The notes: generated from the letters alone by a model not told the origin. A stretch of DNA of 64,000 nt from Pezicula radicicola (GCA_003008705.1 PDUO01000011.1:797956-861955); one strand, 5' to 3'; numbered from the stretch's first letter, positions 11,767-24,018 are shown. Made by a program: numbers and translations.

Positions 11767-12632
11767 TCACTTGGTGCCGATCCTACGATTGGCAACGCTA
11801 TTGGAATGAATCTTACTAGAAGACTTCCTTATACTCTGCTCAACATTCTCCCACACACCTTTCTCTTTGACGGAACCCCTTCCACCATGAATACCAAATT
11901 GCTTCACAGCTTTCCCCATCCACCAAGGCCTCTTTGCATTAATAGCCTTTGTATCTCTAGCAAAATTTGCCAAGCCAAAGCGCTGCTTCACGGGAAAGAG
12001 TTCTGAAGCTTTAACCCGGGCCACGCGAGGTTTGCCGATGAAATTCATAGTGGTAATGTCGAGTTCGGCATCTTTTGGGAGACTCTTCGAGTATCTCATG
12101 AGAAGCTCTCGGGAATTGCGAGCGAAGGGAGGGACACGTAGGTGGACGTAGTTAACGAAGGGTCCGGACATGTAGGCTATGGAGATTAAGGGGATAATTC
12201 CGGAGAAAACGACTATTAATATTCAGTTAGATATGAAACTAGAAGTAGCTGATACTAGGACTTACCAGCTCCGGATACCCAGGTAGGTTGCTCTTCTGCA
12301 TAGAAATGCGAGGGTGCTACAACCAGACAGAAGAACGAGAATATGAAGATCGTGGTGACTTTTAAACAACCAAGAAATACAGTCCTTCCGGTTCCAGCAT
12401 GGTAGATTAGGAGCCGGTCAGGAAATACTATGTTGATGGTTAGTTGAACTCAATATATTCTATTCACGTGATTGGACTTACAGGACTTTTGCCGTGGATT
12501 GGGGACTGGAACTGAGCTTGTGCTCTTGGCTGATTGGATCTTGGATGAGAGGCTTCTGATAGAAGGCCTGAATGATAAAGCAGTCCGAATGGGCTGAATA
12601 GTCCTCCTAGCTCCAATCCGAGCTAAGAGCAT
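11767..12632 (-). CDS. Mitochondrial TMEM70/TMEM186-like membrane protein
   Basis: Exons 12632-12482, 12427-12266 and 12212-11767 join to 252 residues. The start is placed at MLLARIGARR because the N-terminus is Arg/Ser-rich without acids, as in a mitochondrial presequence, and an in-frame stop lies just upstream. Two hydrophobic segments follow: one around VFLGCLKVTTIFIFSFF and one around VVFSGIIPLISIAYM, then the loop GPFVNYVHLRVP. The pair of helices followed by this loop is what I know from fungal members of the TMEM70/TMEM186/TMEM223 group, inner-membrane proteins linked to respiratory-complex assembly; the assignment rests on pattern, not alignment. Gene starts only 371 bases from the divergent glutaminyl cyclase gene. 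Confidence 0.7.
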
Positions 12633-13003
12633 CTTGTCGAGGTGCTTCAGGGGTTTGGAGGCTGTCGTCAAGAACTAGACTGATGTTGAAGTTAACTATG
12701 CATGGAGTACATTATTCAAACCATTTTCATCCTACTGCCCATGAAAGAAATTGGTAACTAAAGGTGTTTACGAGAGCATTGATGTCATTTCAATAGCGTT
12801 GAAGAATTTCGGAGCTCCAGATCTTTACTAGCGCTGCACTGCGGATGATCCTTGCCGGCGATCATCTACCTTATCATGCCAGGTGGTTTCAAGATCGCCG
12901 ACCACAACGATTTTTCAACAACGCGTCGACGTGATCATGATCATACGAAGGTATCAATGATAAATACATAGGCCGTTGCCTGTTTTCCCTTTTCAATTCT
13001 ACA
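12633..13003. promoter_or_regulatory. Shared divergent promoter
   Basis: 371 bases separate the start codons of the minus-strand mitochondrial protein gene (12632) and the plus-strand glutaminyl cyclase gene (13004), so both promoters must lie here. No clear TATA box seen. The stretch is mixed in composition. Confidence 0.5.
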
Positions 13004-14219
13004 ATGGTGTTCTCCATTGGCCTCGCAGGAACGTTTCGATTTCTGTCATGCGCCCTTCTTCTTCTCGACGTCCGGGCGTATACACCCCTATCTGATGCGA
13101 CTCTCAGTAGCCTTCCTGCCGGCGGCCCAGATTTCGATATAAAAACGGGTGCTCTGCTGGCTCCAATCTTGATCCCCAGAGTGCCAGGAACACCGGGCTC
13201 TACCAAGGTTCTGCAGCACTTTGTTGACTTCTTCAGCCACGAGCTACCTAACTGGAACATAGAGTACCAGAACTCTACTTCCAAGACACCTGCGACAGGC
13301 GATAGAGAAGTGCCATTCGTAAACCTAATTGTAACACGAGATCCTCCATGGACACAGCCTGGGGACGTTGGGAGGATTGCCCTGGTCGCACATTATGACA
13401 GCAAGTTGAGCCCGGCGGGGTTCATTGGGGCCATTGATAGTGCTGCACCATGTGCCATGATGATGCACGCAGCGAGGAGTGTCGATGTAGCGTTGACCGA
13501 GAAATGGGCTGCGATGGAGGCTGCGGGACTAGGTGACCGGGAGCTCGAGGAGGAGAAAGGTGTCCAGTTGCTTTTCCTGGACGGAGAAGAGGCTTTCATA
13601 TCTTGGACCGACAACGATTCTCTATATGGTGCAAGGTAGGAGCTCATAATACCATTTTATGCGTTTGCTAACCATTCACAGAGCATTGGCCGAGACATGG
13701 GAGGATTCTTTCCATCCAGCACTCTCCAACTATCGCACCGCACTCAGCTCCATAACCCTCTTCCTCCTCCTCGATCTCCTCGGGGCTGCAAAGCCCAACA
13801 TTCCCTCATACTTCAAAACTACACACTGGGCCTACCAAAATCTCGCAAAAATTGAATCGCGAATGAGATCCCTCAATGTTTTAACAGCAGCCACCGATCA
13901 CCCCTTTCTACCTGACAGCGACAAAGCTGCCGACTCTTTCAAATCTCAGTGGACTGTACAAGACGATCATATTCCATTCATGGCACGCGGAGTCGAAGTG
14001 TTGCACATAATACCGACGCCTTTCCCACGGGTCTGGCATCAGCTAACTGATGACGGAGAACATTTGGACATGCCAACCGTGGAGGACTGGGCAAAGATGG
14101 TTACAGCGTTTGTTGGAGAGTGGATGGACTTAGAAGGTTACTTCCCTACCACCGCGAATATTGAAGGTAAAGTGGGCGAGAAGAGAGACGCTACTATAAG
14201 TAAAAAGTCTGAGCTGTGA
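13004..14219 (+). CDS. Secreted glutaminyl-peptide cyclotransferase (M28-like)
   Basis: Converts N-terminal glutamine of peptides to pyroglutamate, a zinc-dependent reaction in the secretory route. Exons 13004-13635 and 13682-14219 give 389 residues. The N-terminus (MVFSIGLAGTFRFLSCALLL) is a signal peptide or signal anchor. Family landmarks occur in order: VAHYDSK (about 128-134), AIDSAAPCAMM with Asp145 as the likely zinc ligand, LFLDGEEAF with Glu195 (catalytic) and Glu196 (zinc), NDSLYGAR, then QDDHIPFMARGVEVLHIIP and PFPRVWHQLTDD with the zinc His. These match animal QPCT closely, including the VWH motif. The intron GTAGGA...CAG keeps frame (AG|A). Divergent from a mitochondrial protein gene. 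Confidence 0.95.
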
Positions 14220-14875
14220 GTTAACTCGCTCTCTTTGTTTTGGGTTCCAGCTTATTCTATATAGTAGCAGTGAAGATGCATAGGAATTTGTATATCAAAT
14301 TTTATTAGACATTGATTATTCCTATCGATCGTTGGAGACTTCTATGCATTATTCTACAGTTCACAGTGCTCTCTATCTTCGTGTCCCAGCAGAGCACCAT
14401 CAATATCTTCCATCCTGCCACTGGTACTATTTCTATTTTGCCAAGAGCCCCCGCCTCCGGCTTTCCCCAGGTTCTCCATTTCCATCCCACTTCTCTTAAG
14501 ATCTGGGCGAGTTTGATGTGATTCGTTATGCCTCATATCACCAAGTTTTAGTCTTTGTTTTCGCCATTTTATTTTGTGCAGACTGAGCTTGTTACTTGGA
14601 GGATATCTCAGCTTCAGTTTCAAGCAACAGTAAATTGATGATACAGCGTGGTTTTCGCAAGGTTTAAACCCCAGTCTTGGTACCAATTACCAAGATGCAA
14701 CGTTACGGAGCTGGGCCTCGGGTATCACAACTGTCTACCGATAAACCAAATTTATTGGCCAAGAGTGGGAGCTGTTGGATATCCACCGATCTGCTACAAG
14801 ATGTTGACTACACCCAGCATACTGGCTCTGCACTCAATTGGATGAGCCACCTGTTTCAGGAGCCGTTCCAGCACC
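14220..14875. other. Intergenic, nothing recognised
   Basis: Separates glutaminyl cyclase from the GH92 gene. Short open frames on both strands but no domain, no splice-linked coding and no RNA gene. Includes the GH92 promoter. Confidence 0.4.
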
Positions 14876-17800
14876 ATGGTTTTCTCCTTTATTCGTATCT
14901 TCATTATACTTGTGACTTTGATCTCCAGAACCTCTTCAGCGGCTCAATTGAATCTGACGCAATATGTCAATCCATTTATAGGGACCGAAGGTCAGGGACA
15001 AGATTATCCGACTGTAATTGGAGGTGGTAATGTGTTTCCTGGAGCCGCGATGCCATTTGGTGTTGTAAAATTTGGTGTTGATACTACGCAATTTGATACC
15101 AATGCTGATGCTAATGCGGGGTATACTCCCGATGGTTATGGTAAGATTAATATGTTTCTCTCTGAAGCAAATGGACTTAAACTGATTTTCTATACGGTGA
15201 CTGGATTTTCCATGCTCCATGAGAGTGGGACTGGAGTAAGTTCTTACTCTCACTTCCAATACCTACATGAAAAAATCCCAACGAATACAAACTAGGGAGC
15301 TCCAACATACGGTTTCGTATCACAAATGCCACTTACAACTCTAGAGAACATAAACGTCCTCGATAATATAACCTATATGCAAGAACGTACAGAAGCCGAT
15401 ATCGCTCGTATCGGTTATTATAAAAGTTCTCTGGCTAATGGTGTAGATGTTGAATTATCTGCTACTACTCATGCTGGTCTTATTCAGTATTCTTTTTTGG
15501 AAAATACCGAAATACATGTTTTAGTTGATGTTTCACATTTCTTACCTTCGGCTTCTGAGGCTCAGCATTCGCAGTTTTATGGTAATGGGTTTTTGGAGAG
15601 AAGTGCTGATGGGGATAAGTATGCGGGGTTTGGGGTTTATAGGGGAGGTTTTGGTAGTAGTAAGTCTGTTTCTTCTTCTCTTTTCATGCTGGTGGTGGTA
15701 GAGTATTGGGGTAGAGGAGGTCAGGGGCGATTTGTGGAGAGAGATTTTAGGTTGGCGTGGTGTTATTATGGCTGATTAACATTGAAATAGGACCGGATTC
15801 TGCTATTTACTTTTGTGCTGAGTTTGATGTTGTGCCCAAGCAGGTGCAACTTTTCTCAGGAAAGGTTTGTGCATGTATCTCTTCTCTTTACTGGGGAAAA
15901 TGACGGAACACCTAGTGATGGCTAGAGTGGTATCAACGTGATTCTTTGGTGCTGCTCTTCTTTCTACTGCCGGTGGTGTGTTGATACGACCTTCAGTTTA
16001 TTTACTGATTCTTCTATTAGTATACTGATCCATACTGGCCGAATAACACAGGACCAAACATTCCAACGTTCACCAACGAATCATCAATAAGTGGTGGCCA
16101 GTCCTTCTATTCCTACGCCAAGCGAATCGGAGGTCTCTTTTCCTTTCCTTCAAACATAACTACTTTAAAATCTCGAATCGGCGTCTCTTTCATCTCTTCA
16201 AATAGAGCTTGTCAGTTCATTAATGATGAGATCCCAGGATGGAGTCTGGAACCACTTGTGACTGCTGCGGAAGAATCGTGGACTAGTGAGGTATTGTCTA
16301 AAGTGACTACCACGGACTTGAGCAATAATACGCTACTAGAAATGCTATACTCGGGGTTATACAAGGTTAGTAACTTGCTTGCTAAGAGGATATAACAGAT
16401 ACATTAATGTTCTTTCAATAGATGCATCTAATGCCCTCAAACCGAACAGGCGAGAATCCAAACTGGGAAACCCTAGAGCCATCCTACGACGACTTCTATA
16501 CCCTCTGGGACACATTCCGCTGTCTAAACAGCTACTATCTCCTAACCTCCCCCTACAGAGCAGCAGACATGATAAGATCACTAATCGACATCTGGCGAAA
16601 CGAACGATTCATGCCCGATGCACGAACAGGGAATTATAACGGAAGAAGTCAAGGAGGTTCAAATGCAGATAATGTCCTTGCTGATGCATACGTCAAAGGA
16701 TTATCAGCATCTGAATATGGGATTAATTGGGAAGATGCGTATCAGGCTATGAAAACTAATGCTGAAGTTGTACCGTATAATACTTTTGATGCGGGGGATC
16801 CTACTGGTAGTGTTAAGGAGGGAAGGGGTGCCTTACCTGATTGGTTGAATCTTGGATTTGTTAGTCTTTATGATGAGGTTGCTGGGACGGGATTTGGGAG
16901 GTCCATTTCGAGGACTGTGGAATATGGTCTTAATGATTTTTCGCTGAGTCAGTTGGCTAAGGATTTGCATCCTGAGGATTATGTTATTTATCTTAATCGT
17001 TCTGCGTAAGTTATTCGCTCACTCTCCTACCTATTTTAGATATATAGACAGATACTAGAGATAAGTTGCTTGTTACTAATGAAATCATAGATCCTGGCAA
17101 AGAATCTGGCAACATAACCTAACTAGTCTAAACTTCACCGGTTTTCTCGCTCCTATGTACGCAAATGGTACTCGCTGGGCCGACTATGATCCCCTCTACT
17201 GTGGAGTCTGGTGTTCTTGGAGCGACATAACGTACGAAGGATTACCCTGGGAATACAGCTGGACAATCCCCTACGATATGACAACCTTAATAAGCTACAT
17301 GGGCGGACCCAACACGACAGAATCCCGTCTAGACGCCATGTTCATCCCAGGTCTTCAATCTTCAAGCGTAGGGTCTGGAAATGGAATCGGAAGCGCTATA
17401 TTTAATCCCGGTAATGAACCTAGTTTCGGAACTCCTTTCTTGTATAATTATCTTGGGAGAAGACAATGGAAGAGTGTTTTGAGAAGTCGTGAAATTGTGG
17501 ATAGTTATTATAGTAATAGGAGGGATGGTATACCTGGGAATAGTGATGCTGGTGCTTTGGAGAGTTGGATGGTTTGGAATCTTTTAGGGTTTTATCCTGT
17601 TGTTACTCAGCCGGTTTATCTTTTGCTTTCTCCTTGGTTTGAGGATTTGAGTATTAGTGTTGGAGGGAATAAGACTCTGAGGATTGTAGCTGAGGGTTTG
17701 GGAGATGGTCCGTTTGTACAGAGTGTTAGGGTTAATGGGGTTGAATGGGATAGGAGTTGGGTTAGTCATGAGGATTTGGTTGGTCCTGAGGAGGGTGGAT

Positions 17801-17895
17801 TGATTGAGTTTGTGCTTGGGAGCGAACATGTTGAATGGGATACTGGAGAGTTACCTCCTAGTCCTGGAAATATTGATTTGGGGATCAGGAACTAA
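14876..17895 (+). CDS. Secreted GH92 alpha-mannosidase
   Basis: Calcium-dependent exo-alpha-mannosidase family acting on N-glycan or wall mannan mannose. Six exons: 14876-15235, 15296-15659, 15791-15864, 16021-16365, 16422-17005, 17091-17895, giving 843 residues. A signal peptide (MVFSFIRIFIILVTLISRTS) precedes the N-terminal domain with QYVNPFIGTEGQGQDYP, FPGAAMPFGVVKFGVDT and GFSMLHESGTG. The (alpha/alpha)6 catalytic domain includes LYSGLYK, GSNADNVLADAY, LPDWLNLGFVS, APMYANGTRWADYDPL and GNSDAGALESWMVW. All these are GH92 landmarks. Exon 2 could instead end six bases earlier (GTAGTA); GTAAGT was preferred. Exon 1 contains an 18-codon insert (15143-15196) that starts like an intron (see findings). 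Several exons show the A/C-to-G/T switch. Confidence 0.9.
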
Positions 17896-17984
17896 AAACA
17901 ATTCTCTAATGAGATAAATGAAACTCATTTCGATATCATTCATTCCATCACAGTATTACTCCAAATAAAACAGTTCTAGAAAAT

Positions 17985-19069
17985 TCACGCAGCTCCAAAC
18001 TTAGCAACCCAAACATCCATACTCCTAACCCCCTCAATACCCCCTTCAAGAATCCCCACACTCGCCTTTAAAGAATCAAACATACTCTCAAGACAAACCA
18101 CCTCCTTCTCAGCAATGCCATCACCCCTCAACCCAGCCAACTTCTTCTCCTTAACTCTTAAGCAATAATCAACCTCCCAAAAACCATCTTTCATACCAGC
18201 ATTACTCTCAAAAACCACCTCATCCAACAAAGTAAAATCATTCGTCGATTTAACAATCCCAGATATCTGATTCGGAGACAAAACCGTCCGAATATTTCCG
18301 GTAGAAGGAACTTTACGTTTCGATTCAATGGATGAAAGGAGTAAAGCTGCTAGGACATGTGATTGAGATGCTTGTTTAGAAGCCACTAGTGACCATTCGG
18401 ATATACAGAGATAATGAGTTTTGGATTTTGAGGCAAGTAAGATTGAGCTGAGGATTGATGGATTTTCGAAATACCAGATGCAGTGGGAGAATACTATATA
18501 GTCGTATTTTGGACCGGTGTAGTTTGATAGGTAGGTTATTGGGGATGTGTTGTGGAAGGTTATATGGGGACTGTAAATTCCTGATTTTATATGGGACTGG
18601 GCTTGTGAGAGGGTGAAGGGGGCTCCTGAAGTAGGGTTAGCTTTGCTTTGCTACTGTCTTTTGAACATTTGGAGAAATATGTTAAGTATTTCTCTAGGGT
18701 ACTTATTAGATGGTGTAGATTGATACTTCAGTTATTCTTTCTCTCTCAAAGAAAAATTGCCTCGAAACCTAACTTCATTCTAATTTTATCCCTCTAAAGA
18801 GGAGGGATGATTTGAGGTATTAACTCACCATAATCAGGCGCTCCAGGATCAACAGCATCAACATGACCCTCCTCCCCAACAGCCTCAGCAAGTACAATCG
18901 TACAATCACCCTGTCCACATCCAATCTCCAAAACTCTAGCGCCTTTCCAAATTCCCCATTTCTGCACTAACTGTATCCGATGTTCAATTTGACTCTTCAG
19001 TCCTTCAGATGATGTTTCTGGATCTTTTCTGTCTTCGAGAAATTGAAGGGATATTTTGTTGGCGTCCAT
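17985..19069 (-). CDS. SAM-dependent methyltransferase
   Basis: Two exons, 19069-18829 and 18625-17985, join to 293 residues. The nucleotide-binding motif I is VLEIGCGQGDCTIVLAEAVG (about 45-64), followed by the acidic VDAVDPGAPDYG. The second exon supplies DYIVFSHCIWYF (motif-III-like strand) and a helical C-terminus. The architecture fits a class I methyltransferase of the Methyltransf_11/25/31 type; the acceptor (small molecule or protein) cannot be told. The donor is GTGAGT and the acceptor TTCAG; the intron is 203 bases, longer than its neighbours. Frame is kept (G|GA). It lies tail-to-tail with the GH92 gene, only 89 bases between stops. The coding strand begins exon 2 A/C-rich and ends G/T-rich. 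Confidence 0.8.
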
Positions 19070-19798
19070 GATGGGTAAGAAAATAAATTGGTATTTGTGT
19101 ATGTTGATATTGCGTGAGGTTGGGATTTGGAGAAGGAGGGGTTAATTGATGGGGTTTGGTCTTGTCTTATACAAGTTTTCTTTCCTTCTTTATTTCTTTA
19201 CGTGCATGTGTACATGTTTGAAGAATCCTTATATATTTAAGTCATTTTAGGCATCAGTTCGGAAATATACTCGTATCGTGAAGGAATTTAACGTAAATGA
19301 GTCATGGTTTGCTCGCTGCAGGTTTGAAGCTATTGACGAGACGGCCTTACCGAGGTACTCTTCCCTGAATCTCACTCACATATATTACTAAGTCTCTTGC
19401 ATACCAAATGACTCTTTGAGGCACCATGAAGTACTAGTTCACAAAAAGGAATCCAGCGTGGAAGTTTTTTTTTTTGGATTGTTCTTGGAATCTTCGGGTT
19501 TTAGAATAAATGTGTTTTGCGTTCACAAGCTCTTAATCAAATACTGTAGCGTCAGTACCTGGTTCGGGTGAGCTACACAAATCAAATGAGCTACTAATTT
19601 CAAATATGATATTCAAGTCTCTCTGTTATGATGGCTAGTCGAAGTGATCTTTTACAAGCAATTAACAGTGTAAGTGTCTTACGGTCATACGTTAGCCAAT
19701 TCGTAAGTCATCTATAATACTCATTTATCTTCCCATAGTCTCCCTCATACCTGGGAATAGAAAACTACAAAATAGATCTTATAAATAACCCTAACTCA
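19070..19798. other. Intergenic, nothing recognised
   Basis: Promoter side of the methyltransferase gene and 3' flank of the HET gene. Contains a T-run near 19469. No coding evidence. Confidence 0.4.
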
Positions 19799-21841
19799 TC
19801 ACTCCAATACAAAAGTCTGTTCAGCAAATAACCCATTTTCCAACTCAGCAATAACCTCACCGTCCATAATCCCATGAACATAACTATAAAAGCCATCAGT
19901 TAACAAGTCCCACTTAACATCAAACATCTATAATTCCAAAAAGAAATCTCTACAAGAAAAGAAGCAATTACAAACTCACCATTCCCCAATAAGTCTATAC
20001 CTCTCACCAAACTTCCTCAAAACCAAAGGCGTATCACACCCAAACAAGACAACAATCAAATCTCCTTCTCTCGAATTCTCAGGAACGAGACAGATATATC
20101 CTTCTCTACTCAGCATAATCGTTCTTGAACGTAAAGTCTTCGCAGGTAAACGCATCCTATCAGCGTTTAAATTCCAAGATTTTGACCTTTCGGGATTCGA
20201 AGATTGAGAATGTTGAGAAGGTTGATTTGGTTGTTCGTCGTATGCCTGTGGAATATAATGACCAAAATGTTTATCAGGAGGTAATCTCTGATATCTCCAA
20301 TCATGATCAACCATCCTATCAGCCGTAAAAGTCTTAGCCAAAGCCAACCTAAGACCATCTTCATCTCCATACTTCCTCTCCCCACTCTTCTCAAACAACG
20401 ATAAATAATATTCCAAAAATCGATCAGAATATTCATTCCCAGACCAAAAATATTTCTCTCCTCCTTCTTCATGCTGAAAAGAAGTTATAAAAGGAACGAC
20501 ATATCCAATCTCATCTTTCCTCACACCAGAAACAGTCATAAGAGATAAATCATCGGAGAAATATATATCAATGCCAACACTCCCAGAAGCATCAAAAGAA
20601 TCGATAAGATCATGTTCTCTCCCCTTAAAAGGAATAACCATATCCTCCCACGGGACCCTCAAATCCGTAACCCAAGACCTTCTCTCAAAAGAAGTTCCCA
20701 AACATAAGTAATCTAATCTCTGTTCTGTCTCGAAAACAAGTCTCGAGACAGAGGCGAAAACTTCGAGGATGGGTTTTTTGTAATCGGGATTTAGGGTTTG
20801 GGTTTGTTGTGATATACCTAATATAGCGTATACTTTGTCGTGTGGGAGTGTTGCTTTTAGGGAACGGACTTTGCTTAGGAGTCGGAAGAGGGGTAGGGAT
20901 CCTTGGTTTTGATATTTGAGTCGTATATCATCGATGAGGATGGCAAATCGACATGGGATAGTAGTTGCAGTTGTGATAGTCCTCTGATCTTCAGATCCCT
21001 CCTTCTGAGATAAATAATCAGAATCTCCTGGATCCGGTGAATTTAGAGGAAACCTCCTCGCCCTCCTAACAAATCTCAGAAGTCTATCCCAATCCATTTC
21101 CTTCTCTCCGCATTTCACTCTAACAACCTTAGCAACAGCTACTTCCTGAACAACCCAAACCCTTCTCCACCATTCTCGATTCAAAATCGAGTTTACAAGA
21201 TTTTCATAGTTCTTTAACAAGTCGTCGTTTCTATTTCCGGAAAATGTGGATTTGGAAATTGGATTTGTATTTGTACTCGTTGTAGTCGTTGCTGAATTAA
21301 CGAAATCGACCGCTGAATCACTTGATGAATTACTTTCTCCTATCCATACAATAACCCTATCTGCCCGCCCATAAATCTCTACCATCCGTTTAACTTGTAA
21401 ATTCCTCTCGGTGATGTCGTTTTGATTTATACATATCGCATCTATCCAAATCATTCGATCATGATCTTCTTCCTCTTCTTTAATATCTTCGTTGACATTG
21501 TAGATGTCGTTTGTAGGATGAAGATAACGTAGATGAGAAAGTGCGGCGTGGAGGTTTTGGGTCACGGGGAATGCTTGTGAGTTGAGAGTTATTGTTGGGT
21601 TTGTTAGTATTGGCGTTATGGAGGTGGAGGTTGAGGTGGAATTTAGTGTGCTTGGACCCCATGTGTAGGACAGCGCTTCGTAGTGTGGGAGTGAGGAGAT
21701 GGGTGCTTGGTGTATTGTACAGTGGATTGACTCGTCGGGGCTCTGGGCTGTATGGATACGTACTAGTCGTATATCGCCAGTTTGGGTGCTGAGTGGTTTG
21801 TACTTGTACAGGTGGTTGTCCATTTTGTGATAGTTGGACAT
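19799..21841 (-). CDS. HET-domain (heterokaryon incompatibility) protein
   Basis: Exons 21841-19980 and 19883-19799 give 648 residues. The HET domain lies near the N-terminus: YEALSYTWGPS (about 53), WIDAICINQNDITERN, QVKRMVEIYGRADRVIVWIG and WWRRVWVVQEVAVA. These are the three conserved HET blocks. HET proteins trigger a cell-death response when unlike strains fuse; they act in the cytosol. The large exon ends at the typical GE|CYVHGIMDGE junction: splicing TG|T restores Cys and adds 27 residues (ending QTFVLE), whereas without splicing the frame would stop at Trp. No extra domain (NACHT, patatin, ankyrin) is seen, so it is a stand-alone HET protein. The long exon alternates several times between A/C-rich and G/T-rich coding strand. 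Confidence 0.9.
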
Positions 21842-22169
21842 AGAGTTGAAGTTAGAGTGTTACAGAAGGCTTTTAGGCTACTAGATTGATTTGTCAGTCA
21901 CGTGTGATATTATATTGTGTTGATTCGAGTCACGGAGAGATTATGAGAACTATTCTCTTTTCCCCTCTGTAGATATTTGATTCATCGCAGAATTAAAAAG
22001 GGGAAATTATTAATAAGAAGTTAGGTAATAGTAACAGTAAGTATCTTCAACTGCATAGAATACAAGTGATGATTAATTCTATGTCTATGATTCTTATACC
22101 CACCACATAAAAAAAGGCAAGAGCCAAAGATGTTGAATCGTTTCACAAGGTTATACACTGTCAACCAAC
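21842..22169. other. Short intergenic region
   Basis: HET promoter plus the 3' flank of the folylpolyglutamate synthase gene, both transcribed leftwards. AT-rich; no clear TATA box identified. Confidence 0.4.
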
Positions 22170-24018
22170 CTACAAAGCATCCGGACCTTCTAAAACAGCC
22201 AGCGCCCGTCCAACCAGATGAAGACTTCCTGTAACAAGAGCATGGGTCTCTTTCTTCTCCCCATCTTTACCTCCTTCTTCAACAGAATCTAGCTTCCTGA
22301 CATAGTCAAATGCATCCTCGATGCTAGGGAGAACTTTGATCGTTACTGTGGGTGAGGGATCTAGGGTTGCCCATTTTGTGGCGAAGGACCTTTGTAGAGT
22401 TAGACCTGTTATTGCTATTGAGTCGTAGGTGTGATTTACGTGATCTAAGTAACAAAATTAGCTTGTGATTCTGGTTTTCATTTTCGGGTATTTTGGTGGA
22501 GTGAAGAAGAGATATTGTAGTGGAGTTATGGGTTACCTCGCTTGCTGTCTGCATCTGCACGGGCTGCATTGGTGCAAAATATGACATGTTCGAACTTCGC
22601 AAGCCCCTGAACGGTGATTGCTTTGTAAAGTCCTTCGAGAATCTTCAAGGCTTCATGCTCTCCTTGCTGGTTGAAGATGAGGACACTTGTAGCAGGTTTC
22701 GGTCTACGAAGGCCTTGTTAGCAACGGTTAATAGTTGGCAAAAATTGCGAAACTTACCTCTCCGATGATTCACCTCCAAACCACCTTGCTGCAACCTTGA
22801 TACTATCTGCTGTATGCGCTCCATCCAGATACCATCGTATACTTCCTTCAACCTTGGTCTCGCACCGTCCTCGCCAGACAACATTCTCTAGGCCCTTGAC
22901 AAATTCGGGAGGCAACTTGTCTGAAGGTAATACAAAGCTTGGATCCAATTTCTTGAGAACTGTTTTAGTCAACGCTATAGCAAGACTAGCATTGCCTCTC
23001 TGGAATGCCGCATCAGGCCGTATCTTCACTCCTTGAAGTCTTGGGTCCGTCTCTACTACCTTAAGCGATAAAACGTTTCTCTCTTCAGCCCTCTGCTTCA
23101 CCACTTGCATGGCTTCTTCAAGTTGAGGTACTGAGAAAGCAGCAGATCCATGCTTCAGAATACCGGCTTTGTGCCATGCGATCTTGTCCACCGTTTCACC
23201 AAGGGTAAAGGTGTGATCGATTCCTAAAGTCGAGATACCAACCGCAGCTGGTCTCTCCACTATATTGGTCGCATCATACTCTCCACCAACACCGACCTCG
23301 TAAACTGCAGCATCTACGCCTTCCCTCAAGAAGACATGATAGCTCATTAATGTGAGATAGCGGAAGTAGACCGGTTTCTGAATTGGAACATTGGAATCTA
23401 CTGCAGCGCTTTCTAGTGCATCCCAGACTTCGAAGAAGTACTTGGCGAATGCCTCGGGCGATATGGGCTTTGAATTGATGCGGATACGTTCTCGGACAGC
23501 GATTAAGTGAGGAGATGTGAAGAGGCCGACATTTTTGGGACGGTCATGTGATGTGCGATAGTGAGACAGGATCGAATCTACAAAGGCACATGTACTGCCC
23601 TTTCCTTTTGTGCCGGCGACATGTACAATATTGAGCCTGTCTAGATCGGCTTGCTAAGTCTTTTGTTTAGCGACGAACAACAGTCACAAACGGCAAGGAA
23701 GAACTTACAGAGTAGCCAATTCGCGCGAGGCATTGTCGCATCTGCTGATTGGCATTTTCATCGATTCTGATGCCGGCTTTACGACGCTCGTCGAGTACTT
23801 TAAAAGGAGTCTGGAGCGTGTTCAAGCAGTCCAAAGCGTCCTACATATGAGTGAGTACTTCACTCTGTAGGGAAAACGCATAGACTAACCTCATAGCTTC
23901 TTCCGGCCATGACGGTAATGGATCGCCTCGAAAGAGGGCTGGTGCAGAGAAGGCCCACGTTCCAGGAAAAGCTCCTCCTTTTGATGCACTGAAGAGAGGC
24001 TCTCCGTAGGAAGTTCAT
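22170..24018 (-). CDS. met7: Folylpolyglutamate synthase
   Basis: Adds glutamate residues to tetrahydrofolates with ATP, retaining folates in cytosol and mitochondria. Five exons (24018-23890, 23840-23709, 23653-22758, 22703-22537, 22444-22170) give 532 residues. The start MNFLRRASLQC gives an Arg-rich, acid-free leader of about 36 residues, a mitochondrial presequence; a second ATG at MAGRSYE would give the cytosolic form, as in other eukaryotic FPGS. Landmarks: LDERRKAGIRIDEN, P-loop VAGTKGKGSTCAF, GLFTSPHL, YFRYLTLMSYHVF, AVYEVGVGGEYDATN, LGIDHTFTLGETV and WYLDGAHTADS. The length and the presequence favour FPGS over dihydrofolate synthase. Divergent from the MFS gene at 24720. Confidence 0.95.

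Noticed and set aside
13393..13647. Antisense open frame in the glutaminyl cyclase gene
   Set aside because: Shadow of a well-supported gene on the other strand.
17985..24018. Biosynthetic or allorecognition cluster around methyltransferase and HET gene
   Set aside because: The neighbour is a housekeeping folate enzyme, no core synthase is present and no known HET partner gene is adjacent.
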